Assembly (NCBI RefSeq): GCF_007991615.1 | Contig: NZ_BJYR01000019.1 | Location: 124,001 to 188,000 of the forward strand | Direction: 5' to 3' | Origin: Novosphingobium sediminis | Lineage (GTDB): Bacteria > Pseudomonadota > Alphaproteobacteria > Sphingomonadales > Sphingomonadaceae | Length of the DNA stretch: 64,000 nucleotides | Part shown: positions 43,130 to 52,404 of the stretch, piece by piece | How positions within the stretch are numbered: position 1 is the stretch's first letter | Layout: each line of letters begins with the position of its first letter | Notes under the pieces: generated by a model | Database searches by the model: none | What the model was told of the DNA's origin: nothing | The model's input: only the letters and a program-made list of their open reading frames with translations | Position numbers and translations under genes: made by a program

Positions 43130-45538
43130 TCAGAACCGTGTGCGCAGGGTGGCGCCGAAGGTGCGCGGTTCGCCCACCTGTCCGGTCACCACGCCCGTCG
43201 CCGCGGGGCTGAGGCTGAGATAATAATCCTTGTCGAGCAGGTTCTTGGCCCAGATCGCGAGATCCCAGATCCCGCTTTCGGAACGCAATCCAAGCCGCGC
43301 GTTGATGAGGCCGTAGCCCTTGATCTCCGCCAGCGCCGAGTTGCTCGAGGATGTGTTGAAGCTCGATCGGTAGGACCAATCGAGATGCGCGTAGGCACTG
43401 ATGCGCGGCGTCACCGGGAGATTGCCATCCGCGCCGACGGTGTAGGCGAACTTGGGTACGCCCGGTAGTTGTTGGCCGCTGAGATCCGCGGCGACGAGCG
43501 TGGGCAACCCGGCGCGCACCGGATTGATTTCCGGCGCGAGCGGCGCGTTGGTGTAGGTGACGTAGGTCGCCTCGGTGTAGCTTGCGGAGGCATTGAAGGC
43601 GAAGCGGTCGCTGGCTGCGAAGCGGAAATCGCCTTCCACACCCTTGGAGCGGACCTTGGGGATATTCGCGATGTACTGGCGGCTCACCCCGATGACGACA
43701 GGATCGGTATCGGTGATCGCGGTCTGGTAGTCGCTGATCTCGGTCCAGAACCCGGCGAGGTTCAGCGTCGCGCGGCGATCGAGGAACTGGGATTTCACGC
43801 CCACTTCGAAGGAATCGACCTTTTCGGGCCGTACGCTGGGATCGGTGATCGTGATCGGCAGTTGCGTGAGGTTGAGCCCGCCCGATTTGTTGCCGCGCGA
43901 ATAGGTGCCGTACACCAGCACATCGGGCGCTACCTTCCAGCCCAGCGAGACGAGGCCGGAGAGGCTGTCGTCCTTGAGGCGCGTCTCGAAGCGCGGGATC
44001 ACGCGGTTGAAGTTGGCGCGGATCGTCTGGATCGCGGTTTGCGCTGCTGCCGGGAAGGCGGAGATTTCGGGCGCGCTCGCCACCCATTGCTCGAAGGTGC
44101 CGGTCTTCTCCTCATGCGTGAAGCGCAGGCCCGTGGTGAGCGTGATCGTGGGCGTGATGTGCCAGTCGGTCTGGCCGAACAGCGCCAGCGACTTGGTGCG
44201 CGGTTCGGAAAACGAGTTGACCTCGTAGCCATTGAGCGCCGCATTGCCGACCGCCGTGGGCACCGCCGGAATGAACCAGGTGGGCGACGCCGCGCCATAA
44301 CCGGTTGCGCCATAGCCCTTGACCGTCTGCCAGAAATAGTAGGCGCCGATCACGTAATCGATCGTGCGGCTGCCCTTGGAAGCGAGGCGTACTTCCTCGC
44401 TGAACTGGCGCTGGCGGTTGGCCTGCTGGGCCTTGACGATGACGGGGAGCGACGTGGTGTCGCCGTCGTTCGCTGGGTCCCAATCCCACCAGCGATAGGC
44501 GGTGATCGCGGTCAGCGCCGCTCCGCCCAGATCCCAGTCGATCTGGCCCGAAACGCCGTAGCCCTTCATGTTGGCCTGATAGTGGCTGTCCGCCTCGCCG
44601 ATGCGGTCGAAGGCGTTGAAGCTGGGCAGGGTGTAGCCTGGGAAGCGCGCGGTGCGGACCGTGTAGCTGTTGGGGATCGGCTTGCCGTCGGTGTAGGTCG
44701 CGGTGTTCGATACGAACAGGCTGAGGACACTGTCCTGCTTCTGGCGTGAATAATCGCCGATCACGCGGATCGAGAGGTCGCTGGTTGGGGTGAACAGCAA
44801 CTGCGCGCGGAGCGAGGCGTTGTAGTAGTTCTGCGCACGCGCATTCTGCGTCTTGTTGAAGGTGAAGCCGTCGTTCTCGTTGATCGCACCGGAGATGCGC
44901 ACTGCCAGCTTGTCCGGGATGATCCCGCCGCTGGCCGATGCGCGCAGCTGGTAGAAGCCCTTGTTGCCGACATCGGCCCAGCCTGAGAACTCGGGCTCGA
45001 AGCTCGGCTTGCGGCTGGTGATGTTGATGACGCCCGACGTGGTGTTCTTGCCGAACAGCGTGCCTTGCGGGCCCCTCAGCACTTCCAATGCTTCGAGATC
45101 GACGAGGTCGAACTGCGTGGTGCCGACGCGGCCGTAGTAAACGTTGTCGATATAGAAGCCGACGCCGTTCTCGAGGCCGTCGTTCGTCAGCGCGACGTTG
45201 GAGCCGAGACCGCGGATGTTGATATTGGTGTTGCGCGGATTGAAGCTGAACACCTGAAGGCTGGGCACTTGCGCCTGGATCTGCGCCAGCGTGAAATCGC
45301 CGCGCCGTTCGAGCGCAGCGGCACTGACCACCGAAACGGCGACCGGGATGTCCTGCACCTTCTCGTCGCGGCGGCGCGAACCGGTGACGACGATGGCCTC
45401 GACGCCATCGGCGGAGGTGGCGGCTGCTTCATCGGGGGCGGGTGCCGGGGCTGCCTCCTGGGCGAAGGCTGCCGGGGAGAGCGAGAGGGCTGCCCCCGCA
45501 GCACTGGCAAGCAGAACTGAACGCGTGACGAAAGACAT
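43130..45538 (-). CDS. TonB-dependent outer-membrane receptor
   Basis: 802 residues. A signal peptide is followed by a TonB box (VEAIVVTGSRRR). The plug domain has IPVAVSVVSAAALERRG, NINIRGLGSN and LEVLRGPQGTLFGKNTTSGVINI, and the barrel ends in LRTRF. The plug sequence is of the sphingomonad pesticin/FyuA-like group used for many small organics. First gene of an operon with a GPH transporter and a TauD-family dioxygenase; the ligand is unknown but likely the dioxygenase substrate. Upstream lies a 487-base region with hairpins. Confidence 0.92.
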   Translation of the reverse strand: MSFVTRSVLLASAAGAALSLSPAAFAQEAAPAPAPDEAAATSADGVEAIVVTGSRRRDEKVQDIPVAVSVVSAAALERRGDFTLAQIQAQVPSLQVFSFNPRNTNINIRGLGSNVALTNDGLENGVGFYIDNVYYGRVGTTQFDLVDLEALEVLRGPQGTLFGKNTTSGVINITSRKPSFEPEFSGWADVGNKGFYQLRASASGGIIPDKLAVRISGAINENDGFTFNKTQNARAQNYYNASLRAQLLFTPTSDLSIRVIGDYSRQKQDSVLSLFVSNTATYTDGKPIPNSYTVRTARFPGYTLPSFNAFDRIGEADSHYQANMKGYGVSGQIDWDLGGAALTAITAYRWWDWDPANDGDTTSLPVIVKAQQANRQRQFSEEVRLASKGSRTIDYVIGAYYFWQTVKGYGATGYGAASPTWFIPAVPTAVGNAALNGYEVNSFSEPRTKSLALFGQTDWHITPTITLTTGLRFTHEEKTGTFEQWVASAPEISAFPAAAQTAIQTIRANFNRVIPRFETRLKDDSLSGLVSLGWKVAPDVLVYGTYSRGNKSGGLNLTQLPITITDPSVRPEKVDSFEVGVKSQFLDRRATLNLAGFWTEISDYQTAITDTDPVVIGVSRQYIANIPKVRSKGVEGDFRFAASDRFAFNASASYTEATYVTYTNAPLAPEINPVRAGLPTLVAADLSGQQLPGVPKFAYTVGADGNLPVTPRISAYAHLDWSYRSSFNTSSSNSALAEIKGYGLINARLGLRSESGIWDLAIWAKNLLDKDYYLSLSPAATGVVTGQVGEPRTFGATLRTRF

Positions 45539-45801
45539 GGGAAAATCCTGAAATCAAAAGGGCATGACGCGCCGGCTCCACGCGCGCTGTGGTTGGCGTG
45601 CGGATTGGAGACGGCAGAAAGGGTCCGTGGGTGAGCAGCCGATAAGGCAGCCCCTGCGCACGGAAGGCGGGAGAAGACCGTGTCCAGAGCGCGTTCCGGA
45701 GGGCCGCGTGGCGTGTCCGGCTGGGTCGGTCAGGTCAGGAGGATCAGGCCATCAGGCGCCGCGGGATGCCCCGTCCGGCAGTTGCAGCCAATCCGTGTGT
45801 G

Positions 45802-45817
45802 GCGCTCAGGCGAGCGC
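45802..45817. promoter_or_regulatory. Six-base perfect hairpin, intergenic
   Basis: GCGCTC-AGGC-GAGCGC, a perfect stem with a four-base loop, 12 bases from the larger palindrome that follows. No T-run in either direction. Function unknown. Confidence 0.4.
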
Positions 45818-45829
45818 TGGCATCATGTG

Positions 45830-45864
45830 CATCGTATCACCTCATCATGGAGGGGATCACGATG
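45830..45864. promoter_or_regulatory. Long imperfect palindrome upstream of the TonB receptor operon
   Basis: CATCGTATCACCTC pairs with GAGGGGATCACGATG, with one bulge and one mismatch (13 pairs). The arms could be an operator for a dimeric regulator or a hairpin ending the kinase transcript. About 290 bases upstream of the receptor start. Confidence 0.45.
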
Positions 45865-46025
45865 CCTGGCGGTGTCGCCCCAGCATCGCGCGCTTAGCGG
45901 TTGGTAACGCGGAGCAAGCTGCTAGCCCGTAAAATGCCGCGGATCCGGTCCCTGTTGCATGAGCGGATGGCCTGATCTCCACGGCCGCTCGGGTAATCTC
46001 TACCTATTGAGTTGAGTCTGGCCCG

Positions 46026-49000
46026 TCAAGCAGAAGCTTTTCTGTCTGGCGCAGCAGCAGCGCTTTCCGCCGCGGCCTTGCGCTGGATGGGCGCGTCGCC
46101 GGGCAGGTAGGCAAAGCGGGCAGGAACGCGCAGCGTGATCTCGGTGCCGAAGCCTGCCGCGCTTTCGATCCGCAGGCGGCCCTTCATCGTGCGGGCACGC
46201 TCGTTCATGCCAATCAGGCCGTAGTGCCCTTCGCGGCCTCCGGGCAGTTCGACGACATTGCTGATGCCAATGCCGTTGTCGCGGACAAAAGCGGTGAAGG
46301 AGAGGGATCCGAACGCGAGGCCAACCTCGATGCGGCTAGCGCCCGAATGGCGGACCGCATTGCAAAGCGCTTCGCTGAGCACGGCAAGCACTTCGTCGAC
46401 CAGTTCCGGCAATAACCGGCGCGGTTTCCCGGTGACGGTGAGCGGCGCTAGTACGCCCGGCGAATTGAGCTGCTCGCTCATCAGCCTCTCGACTTCGCTG
46501 ACAAGATCGCGGTCGTCGGCGCGCCGCAGGCCGCTCACGCGCTCGCGTCCCTCGACCAGCATTTCCTCTGCCCGGTCGAGCGCTGGCATGAGCACCGCCT
46601 GCGCAGCCGGGTCATCGGCAAAGTGGTCGGCCACCGCCTGAAAACGCAGGATCAGGCCCTGCACGCCCTGGATCATCGTGTCGTGGAGTTCACGCGCGAT
46701 GCGCTCGCGCTCATGCGTGCGCGCCAGCATCCGCTGCTGGATCTGTCCGCTCACCTGCCGCAGGCGCAGGCTGTAGATCAGATAGAGCAGCCCGCCGATC
46801 GTGAGCGCTGCCAGCGTGCGGAACCACAAGGTCTGGTGAAAGGCCCGCGCAATGCTGAAATGGAGGCGGGCCGGTTCCTTGCTCCAGACCCCATCCTCGT
46901 TCGCCGCCAGCACTTCGAGCGTGTAATGGCCCGGCCCGAGATCGGCATAGATGCCCTGCCGCACGTTGCGAACCGTCGTCCAAGCTTCATCGGAACCGAG
47001 CAGGCGATAGCGAAAGGTCACCCGCTGCGGGACGGACAGGCTGGTCGCGGTAAAGTCCGCTTCGATCCGGGTCGTGCCCGCCGGGAGCGTGAGGCCCTCA
47101 GCGGCGTTGAAGCGGTGCCTGCCGGCAAGAATACTGCGGATCATGACTGCAGGCGCGAGGCTGTTGCGCATGATCGCCTCGGGATCGATCATGAGGATGT
47201 TGCGCCGCGTGGCGAACCACACCCGTCCGTCACCGCCGACGACGATCTGGCTGCCACCACTCTTCTGGACGAAGCTGTTGAGGCCATCACGGAAATCGAA
47301 CTGCCGGATGGCGACGGCGGTACCGGGCCGTTCGAGCGCGCGGAGCAGATCGGCGGTCCTGATCTGGAATACCCCGTTGTCACCGAAGCCCCAGCTGTCG
47401 CCCGAACGGCCCTGCGCAAGGCCATTGAGCGAAGCCGTCCAGGGATAGCGCGCCTTGTCGAGGAAAGGGCGGCCGGGCTGCATCGGCGCCTCAAGACCGG
47501 TCGCGCCGCTGATCAGCAGCATGCCCGGCCCCGCCAGCAGGCCTTCGATCCCGCCGACATGATCGAACCGCCGATCGATCGCGACAAAGGGTGTCGGGCC
47601 AGCGGGCATGGTACCGCGAAACTGGATGGCTGCTCGTCCGTCGGGCAGGATCACGGCATTTGCCGGGTCGCCGATACCCGGACCAAGGCCCGGCCACGAT
47701 CCCCAGCGCCCCGCACGCAGATGCATCAGCCCATCATCGAGCGCGGGCATCCAGACCGTGCCATCGCGGTCCTGCGCACAGGCCTGCGCAATGAACGGAC
47801 GTGGTTTGGCAAACTCGCTGCGGCCGTTTGCCGTAATCCTGAACGCCGCCTCGTGCGTGATCGCCCAGATTCCATCTGCTCCGGCGGCACAAAGCGCCTC
47901 GACCGGCGACCGTGTCGCCATCACGCGAACGGGATCCGCACCGGCGGCAATGCGATAGACGCCCGCGGCCTCGGCTGCATAGACGGTCCCGTCTGCCGCC
48001 GCTGCGAGCCGGTAGGTGCTGTAGGAATTGGCCGGAATGCCGGGCGCAACGGTTATCGGTACGCGCCTCAGCATGTTGAGGCCAAGTTCGGAGCCGATCC
48101 AGATGTTGCCTTCGCGGTCCTCGAAAACCGCGCGTGTCTGGCTGGATAGCAGCCCGCCGGCCATGCCAAGGCGCGTGACCTTGCTGCCCGGTCCGCGCTG
48201 CAACGGGTCGATCACCCGCACCACGCCGTCGCTCCACGTCGCTTCCCACAGATCGCCGCGCCGGTCGAACAGCGAGCGCGTGCCGCCTGCCGGTTCGGGG
48301 TGGAGCAAGCGCTGGCCCTGTTCGATCTTCCCGCCGCCGGACCGCGCCACCCGGCGCGTGCCCTCGCGGTCGGAGAGCCAGATGCCGCCGTGCGCATCCT
48401 CGGCAAGGCTGGACCGCGGCGTTACGCCGAGGCCAGTGGGTTGAAACCGCGCGCAGCCGGGCGGCAGCCGGTAGATGGCGCGCTCCAGCACCACCCACAG
48501 CGTTCCGTCGCGCGCCACCAGCAGGTTCCACACCGGTTGCTCGGGCAATCCCGATGCGGCGCCGAATTCCTGCCACCGCCCGCCAGCCAGCCGCGCGAGC
48601 GAGAGCACCCCGCGGCCGCCGCGCGCGACCCAGATCGCACCGCTGCGATCTTCGGCCATGTCGTTGATCTCACGCGAGGGGTTGGGCATCCCCGCGCTTT
48701 CAAGGCGCCCATGGCGGTAGACGAGGAGGCCCTGGCCGCGCGCAAGCCCGACCCACACATCGCCAGACCGGGCGGCAAGGATGTCGGATACGATCAGCCG
48801 CCGATCGCCGCCAACCTTCTCGAACGTCACCCCGTCAAACCGGAACAGGCCATCCACGCCGCCGATCCACAGCATGCCATCGGCGGATTGGGTGATCGCA
48901 TTGATGCGGCTAGGGGCGCCTTCCTCAAGCGACCAGTGATTGATGGCAAAACCGCGCAAGGCATCGGTGATAGTGGGCTCTGCGGCGAAGCCTGCGCCGG

Positions 49001-49061
49001 GCAGCAAGGCGGTCAGCACCAGCAGCAGCGCGGCCCGGATCAGCCTTTTCAACAGCGCCAC
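46026..49061 (-). CDS. Large sensor histidine kinase with Reg_prop beta-propeller, Y_Y_Y and HisKA_3 domains
   Basis: 1011 residues from the GTG at 49061 (AGGG upstream); a TTG at 49094 overlapping the regulator gene is an alternative. A signal peptide is followed by about a dozen Reg_prop blades (LWIGGVDGLFRFDG, IWIGSELGLNMLRR and similar), making a periplasmic two-propeller sensor. Next come a Y_Y_Y domain (FRYRLLGSDEAW, GHYTLEVLAANEDGVW), a membrane helix (LAALTIGGLLYLIYSL), the DesK-type H-box ERIARELHDTMIQGVQGL, and an ATPase domain ending GHYGLIGMNERARTMKGRL. In Bacteroides such sensors detect oligosaccharides. Upstream partner is the NarL-type regulator. Confidence 0.92.
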   Translation of the reverse strand: MALLKRLIRAALLLVLTALLPGAGFAAEPTITDALRGFAINHWSLEEGAPSRINAITQSADGMLWIGGVDGLFRFDGVTFEKVGGDRRLIVSDILAARSGDVWVGLARGQGLLVYRHGRLESAGMPNPSREINDMAEDRSGAIWVARGGRGVLSLARLAGGRWQEFGAASGLPEQPVWNLLVARDGTLWVVLERAIYRLPPGCARFQPTGLGVTPRSSLAEDAHGGIWLSDREGTRRVARSGGGKIEQGQRLLHPEPAGGTRSLFDRRGDLWEATWSDGVVRVIDPLQRGPGSKVTRLGMAGGLLSSQTRAVFEDREGNIWIGSELGLNMLRRVPITVAPGIPANSYSTYRLAAAADGTVYAAEAAGVYRIAAGADPVRVMATRSPVEALCAAGADGIWAITHEAAFRITANGRSEFAKPRPFIAQACAQDRDGTVWMPALDDGLMHLRAGRWGSWPGLGPGIGDPANAVILPDGRAAIQFRGTMPAGPTPFVAIDRRFDHVGGIEGLLAGPGMLLISGATGLEAPMQPGRPFLDKARYPWTASLNGLAQGRSGDSWGFGDNGVFQIRTADLLRALERPGTAVAIRQFDFRDGLNSFVQKSGGSQIVVGGDGRVWFATRRNILMIDPEAIMRNSLAPAVMIRSILAGRHRFNAAEGLTLPAGTTRIEADFTATSLSVPQRVTFRYRLLGSDEAWTTVRNVRQGIYADLGPGHYTLEVLAANEDGVWSKEPARLHFSIARAFHQTLWFRTLAALTIGGLLYLIYSLRLRQVSGQIQQRMLARTHERERIARELHDTMIQGVQGLILRFQAVADHFADDPAAQAVLMPALDRAEEMLVEGRERVSGLRRADDRDLVSEVERLMSEQLNSPGVLAPLTVTGKPRRLLPELVDEVLAVLSEALCNAVRHSGASRIEVGLAFGSLSFTAFVRDNGIGISNVVELPGGREGHYGLIGMNERARTMKGRLRIESAAGFGTEITLRVPARFAYLPGDAPIQRKAAAESAAAAPDRKASA

Positions 49062-49083
49062 GACCGGGCCCTGACGGTTGCCG

Positions 49084-49710
49084 TCACAGCTCAATGATGC
49101 CCCGCCGCGCGGCGGTCGTGACCGCGTGCGTGCGGTCGCTCACATTGAGCTTGGCAAAGATGCTCTTGATGTTCGACTTGATGGTCTCTTCCGCCACGCC
49201 CAGCCGCCATGCCACCTGCTTGTTGGAATGGCCGCCCGCGATCATCTGCAGGATTTCGATCTCGCGCGTGTTCAGCGGATCCTCGATGGCGTGGAGCGCG
49301 ATCTCGTGCGCGACATCGGGATGGAGGTGGCGCTGCCCGCGATGGACCGTGCGGATGGCGTTAAGAAGTTCGCGGCGCAGACTGCTCTTGAGCAGAAACC
49401 CTGATGCCCCTTCGCGCATCGCTTCCAGCGCCTTGGCATCGCCCGAATAGGTGGTGAGCACGATGATCCGCGCATCCGGAGCGCTCGCCCGGATTGCCCT
49501 GATTGCCTCGACTCCGCCCATCTCGGGCATGCGCAGATCCATCAGCACGATGTCCGGGCGCAGTTCGCGGTAGAGTTCCACCGCTTCGATCCCGGTCGAG
49601 GCTTCGCCGGCGATCACCATGTCATCCTGCAGCGCAATGACCGACCCGACGCCTTCGCGCAGGATCGGATGATCGTCGGCAATGAGGATGCGGATCGGCC
49701 TGTCCGGCAT
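49084..49710 (-). CDS. NarL/FixJ-family (LuxR-type HTH) response regulator
   Basis: 208 residues. Receiver with [14 protein letters not shown], phosphoacceptor in [17 protein letters not shown] and Lys in [11 protein letters not shown]. The C-terminal LuxR-type helix-turn-helix is [35 protein letters not shown] split over two helices. It precedes its cognate HisKA_3 kinase by about 20 bases and diverges from the alpha/beta hydrolase cluster across 183 bases, which contain a GTCCGG/CCGGAC hairpin (49827-49847). Control of that cluster is a reasonable hypothesis. Confidence 0.93.
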   Translation of the reverse strand: MPDRPIRILIADDHPILREGVGSVIALQDDMVIAGEASTGIEAVELYRELRPDIVLMDLRMPEMGGVEAIRAIRASAPDARIIVLTTYSGDAKALEAMREGASGFLLKSSLRRELLNAIRTVHRGQRHLHPDVAHEIALHAIEDPLNTREIEILQMIAGGHSNKQVAWRLGVAEETIKSNIKSIFAKLNVSDRTHAVTTAARRGIIEL

Positions 49711-49893
49711 GGGGCTTGTCTCGGTCTGAGCTCATCCGGGTATTTTCTGATCCGGACCAGCAACCCTCAGATATCACGCCAATTCAGGGCTTCATACCCA
49801 CTCAAAAGCGGGCGCGATATCCCCCCGTCCGGGTGTTCCCGCCGGACCAGCCGGGGCGCATCCTCTGCGGGCACTTCAAAGGGGGTAGCCCGC

Positions 49894-50919
49894 ATGACGA
49901 CCGATCCCGAAAGCGTCTCCGATCGCGGCGCGGCCATCCCAGCCGCCATCCCAGCCGCCATCCCAGTCATCGACCGGCGGCAGTTCATCGCAGCCAGCAC
50001 CGCCGGAGCGATGGTCGCTGCCCTTCCCGGCAGCGCGCTCGCGGCGCCTGCCAACCCGTCCATCCCATCAGGAGCCCACCGCATGAGCACCAGCACGATC
50101 ACGACCAAGGACGGCACCCAGATCTTCTACAAGGACTGGGGGCCGAAGGAGGCCCGGCCCATCATGTTCCATCATGGCTGGCCACTCACCGCCGACGACT
50201 GGGACAACCAGATGATGTTCTTCCTCCAGGCGGGCTTCCGGGTGATCGCACACGATCGGCGCGGCCATGGCCGCTCCAGCCAGACCTTCTCGGGCAACGA
50301 GATGGACACCTACGCCGCCGATGTCGCCGAGCTGACCGATCACCTGAACCTCGTCGGCGCGGTCCATATCGGCCATTCGACCGGCGGCGGTGAAGTGGCG
50401 CGCTATGTCGCCCGCGCCAAGCCCGGCCGCGTTGCCAAGGCCGTCCTCATCGGGGCCGTGCCGCCGATCATGCTCAAGACCGCCGCCAATCCCGGCGGCC
50501 TGCCGATGGAAGTGTTCGACGGGTTTCGCGCTGCGCTCGTCGCCAATCGTGCACAGTTCTTCCGCGATGTGCCGACAGGTCCGTTCTTCGGCTTCAACCG
50601 GCCCGGCGCCAAGGTCAGTCAGGGGCTGATCGACAACTGGTGGCGGCAGGGCATGATGGGCGGTGCCAAGGCGCACTACGATTGCATCAAGGCCTTCTCG
50701 GAAACCGATTTCACCGAAGATCTCAAGCAGATCGCGGTGCCGGTCCTCATCATGCATGGCGAGGATGACCAGATCGTGCCGATTGCCGATTCAGCGCAGC
50801 TTGCCATCAAGCTCGTGAAGCATGGCACGCTCAAGACCTATCCTGGGCTGCCGCACGGCATGGCCTCGACCCATCCCGAGGTCATCAACCCCGATATCCT
50901 CGCCTTCATCAAGGCCTGA
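49894..50919 (+). CDS. Alpha/beta hydrolase, non-haem chloroperoxidase-like, with Tat-type N-terminal extension
   Basis: 341 residues from the ATG at 49894 (AAGGGGG upstream). Residues up to ~60 look like a twin-arginine signal: DRRQFIAAS followed by a hydrophobic run and an AxA site (SALAAP). The catalytic domain then starts [16 protein letters not shown], itself a possible internal start at 50084. Triad positions: Ser in [11 protein letters not shown], Asp in [10 protein letters not shown], His in [23 protein letters not shown] and [12 protein letters not shown] are typical of the chloroperoxidase/esterase group. These enzymes are perhydrolases or esterases in practice. The region before the signal carries a 12-base tandem repeat. 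Confidence 0.88.
   Translation: MTTDPESVSDRGAAIPAAIPAAIPVIDRRQFIAASTAGAMVAALPGSALAAPANPSIPSGAHRMSTSTITTKDGTQIFYKDWGPKEARPIMFHHGWPLTADDWDNQMMFFLQAGFRVIAHDRRGHGRSSQTFSGNEMDTYAADVAELTDHLNLVGAVHIGHSTGGGEVARYVARAKPGRVAKAVLIGAVPPIMLKTAANPGGLPMEVFDGFRAALVANRAQFFRDVPTGPFFGFNRPGAKVSQGLIDNWWRQGMMGGAKAHYDCIKAFSETDFTEDLKQIAVPVLIMHGEDDQIVPIADSAQLAIKLVKHGTLKTYPGLPHGMASTHPEVINPDILAFIKA
49933..49968 (+). repeat. 12-base unit repeated about three times in the hydrolase N-terminus
   Basis: GCCATCCCAGCC-type units follow each other in frame and encode Ala-Ile-Pro-Ala repeats just before the twin-arginine motif. Short in-frame repeats like this can change copy number without breaking the frame. Confidence 0.6.
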
Positions 50920-50923
50920 TGCC

Positions 50924-51406
50924 ATGACCTACACCAGCCGCCTCGATCTTTCCGATCACGTGCGCAAAGAGGCCTGCGGTCTGCTTCAGGCCCGCCTGTC
51001 CGATGCGCTCGATCTCGAAGCGCAGGCCAAGCAGGCGCACTGGAACGTGAAGGGCCCGCACTTCCTCCAGCTCCACGAACTGTTCGACCGCCTGCATGGC
51101 GAGATCGAAGACTTCGTGGACCTGCTGGCAGAGCGGATCACCACGCTCGGCCATGTCGCGGATGGCCGGATCGCGACGACCGCGGCGAACTCCACGCTCT
51201 ATGGCTATCCGCTCGAAGCCAGCGGCGGTGAGGCGCATCTCAAGGCACTCGCCGGCAGCCTCGGCGCGTTCGGCAAGGCGGCGCGCGAGGGCATCGATCA
51301 GGCCACGCTCGCCGGCGATGCCGATACCGCGGACCTGTTCACCCAGATCTCGCGTGAGACCGACAAGCAGCTCTGGTTCCTCGAAGCGCACCTCCAGGCG
51401 CACTGA
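50924..51406 (+). CDS. Dps-family ferritin-like DNA-protection protein
   Basis: 160 residues from the ATG at 50924. Dps dodecamers bind and oxidise iron with peroxide, protecting DNA. The ferroxidase ligands align with E. coli Dps by spacing: H39 (AHWNVKG), H51 (LHELFD), D66 and E70 (FVDLLAERI). The C-terminus KQLWFLEAHLQ is typical. There is no long Lys-rich N-terminal tail. Four bases after the hydrolase stop and before a YcaC-like gene, within a + strand cluster that looks stress-related. Confidence 0.9.
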   Translation: MTYTSRLDLSDHVRKEACGLLQARLSDALDLEAQAKQAHWNVKGPHFLQLHELFDRLHGEIEDFVDLLAERITTLGHVADGRIATTAANSTLYGYPLEASGGEAHLKALAGSLGAFGKAAREGIDQATLAGDADTADLFTQISRETDKQLWFLEAHLQAH

Positions 51407-51443
51407 CAGAGCCTTACCCCCTCTCCCGAAAGGAGCTTTTTCC

Positions 51444-52121
51444 ATGTCCTTCCGTTCCCAGAAGCTCATCAATTCCGATGATACGCTGTTCATCTTCATC
51501 GACCATCAGCCGCAGATGGCCTTCGGCGTCACCAGCATCGATCGCCAGCTGCTCAAGAACAACACCGTGGCGCTGGCCAAGACGGCCAAGCTGTTCGGCG
51601 TGCCGACCATCCTCACTGCGGTCGAGACTGAGTCCTTCTCCGGCTACATCTGGCCCGAACTGATGGACGTGGTGCAGCAGAAGCCGATCGAGCGCACTTC
51701 AATGAACTCGTGGGATTCGGACGAACTCGTGGCGCAGGTGAAGGCCAGCGGGCGCAAGAAGCTGGTCATCGCTGCGCTGTGGACCGAAGCGTGCCTTCTC
51801 TTCCCGACGCTCTGCGCGATCGAGGAAGGCTTCGAGATCTACTTCGTGACGGATGCCTCGGGCGGTACGTCGCCTGAAGCGCATGATGCCGCGATCCGGC
51901 GCATGGAGCAGGCAGGAGCGCACCCGCTGACCACGATCAACGCCCTGCTCGAACTGCAGCGCGACTGGGCGAAGCGCGAGACCTACGACGGCGTGATGAA
52001 CATCGTGCGCGAGCACTTCGGCGCCTACGGCATGGGCGTCGATTACGCCTACACGATGGTCCACAAGGCGCCGCAGCGCGGCTCCTTCCCGCACGAAGCG
52101 CCACACCCGGCCGGGCACTGA
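51444..52121 (+). CDS. YcaC-like isochorismatase-superfamily hydrolase
   Basis: 225 residues from the ATG at 51444, with AAGGAG upstream. Cysteine-hydrolase fold: D20 in FIFIDHQPQM, C117 in LWTEACLLFPTL and a Lys near residue 80 (QQKPIERTSMNSW) correspond to the Asp-Lys-Cys triad of YcaC. FVTDASGGTSPEAHDAAI is also typical. The natural substrate of YcaC proteins is not known. The C-terminus extends past the usual end (KAPQRGSFPHEAPHPAGH). Part of the operon-like run with Dps and XapX. Confidence 0.85.
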   Translation: MSFRSQKLINSDDTLFIFIDHQPQMAFGVTSIDRQLLKNNTVALAKTAKLFGVPTILTAVETESFSGYIWPELMDVVQQKPIERTSMNSWDSDELVAQVKASGRKKLVIAALWTEACLLFPTLCAIEEGFEIYFVTDASGGTSPEAHDAAIRRMEQAGAHPLTTINALLELQRDWAKRETYDGVMNIVREHFGAYGMGVDYAYTMVHKAPQRGSFPHEAPHPAGH

Positions 52122-52158
52122 CCCGCCCTCCCACGCCCGGCACGGGAGCCTCCTGTCC

Positions 52159-52404
52159 ATGAAACCCTATCTCGCCGCGCTCGGCATCGGCCTCATGGTT
52201 GGCGCCATCTACAGCCTCCTCGGTACGCGATCGCCTGCCCCTCCCGCGATCGCGCTGCTGGGCCTCCTCGGCATGTTGCTGGGTGAACAGGCTGTGCCGC
52301 TGGCGATGCAAGTGCTTCGTGGGCAGGAGGTGGCCGCGTTCTGGAAAGCGAATTGCGCCGAGCGGGTGACCGGACTGGGACAGACCCCGGCTGACAAACC
52401 ATGA
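52159..52404 (+). CDS. XapX domain (DUF1427) small membrane protein
   Basis: 81 residues with two hydrophobic segments (LAALGIGLMVGAIYSLLG and PPAIALLGLLGMLLGEQAVP), the standard XapX pattern. Function unknown; often found next to YcaC-like or amidohydrolase genes. Its stop overlaps the amidohydrolase start by four bases, so they are coupled. Confidence 0.85.
   Translation: MKPYLAALGIGLMVGAIYSLLGTRSPAPPAIALLGLLGMLLGEQAVPLAMQVLRGQEVAAFWKANCAERVTGLGQTPADKP

Larger units (their letters stand above)
45539..46025. other. Intergenic region upstream of the TonB receptor operon
   Basis: 487 bases with no convincing gene. It holds two clear secondary structures (45802-45817 and 45830-45864) and otherwise GC-rich DNA. 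It must carry the promoter of the receptor operon (minus strand) and the end of the large kinase transcript. I found no match to cobalamin, TPP or SAM riboswitch consensus elements that I could recognise by eye. Confidence 0.6.

Noticed and set aside
45539..46025. Possible riboswitch (cobalamin or SAM type) upstream of the TonB receptor
   Set aside because: None of the conserved core sequences I know of could be found; only generic hairpins are present.
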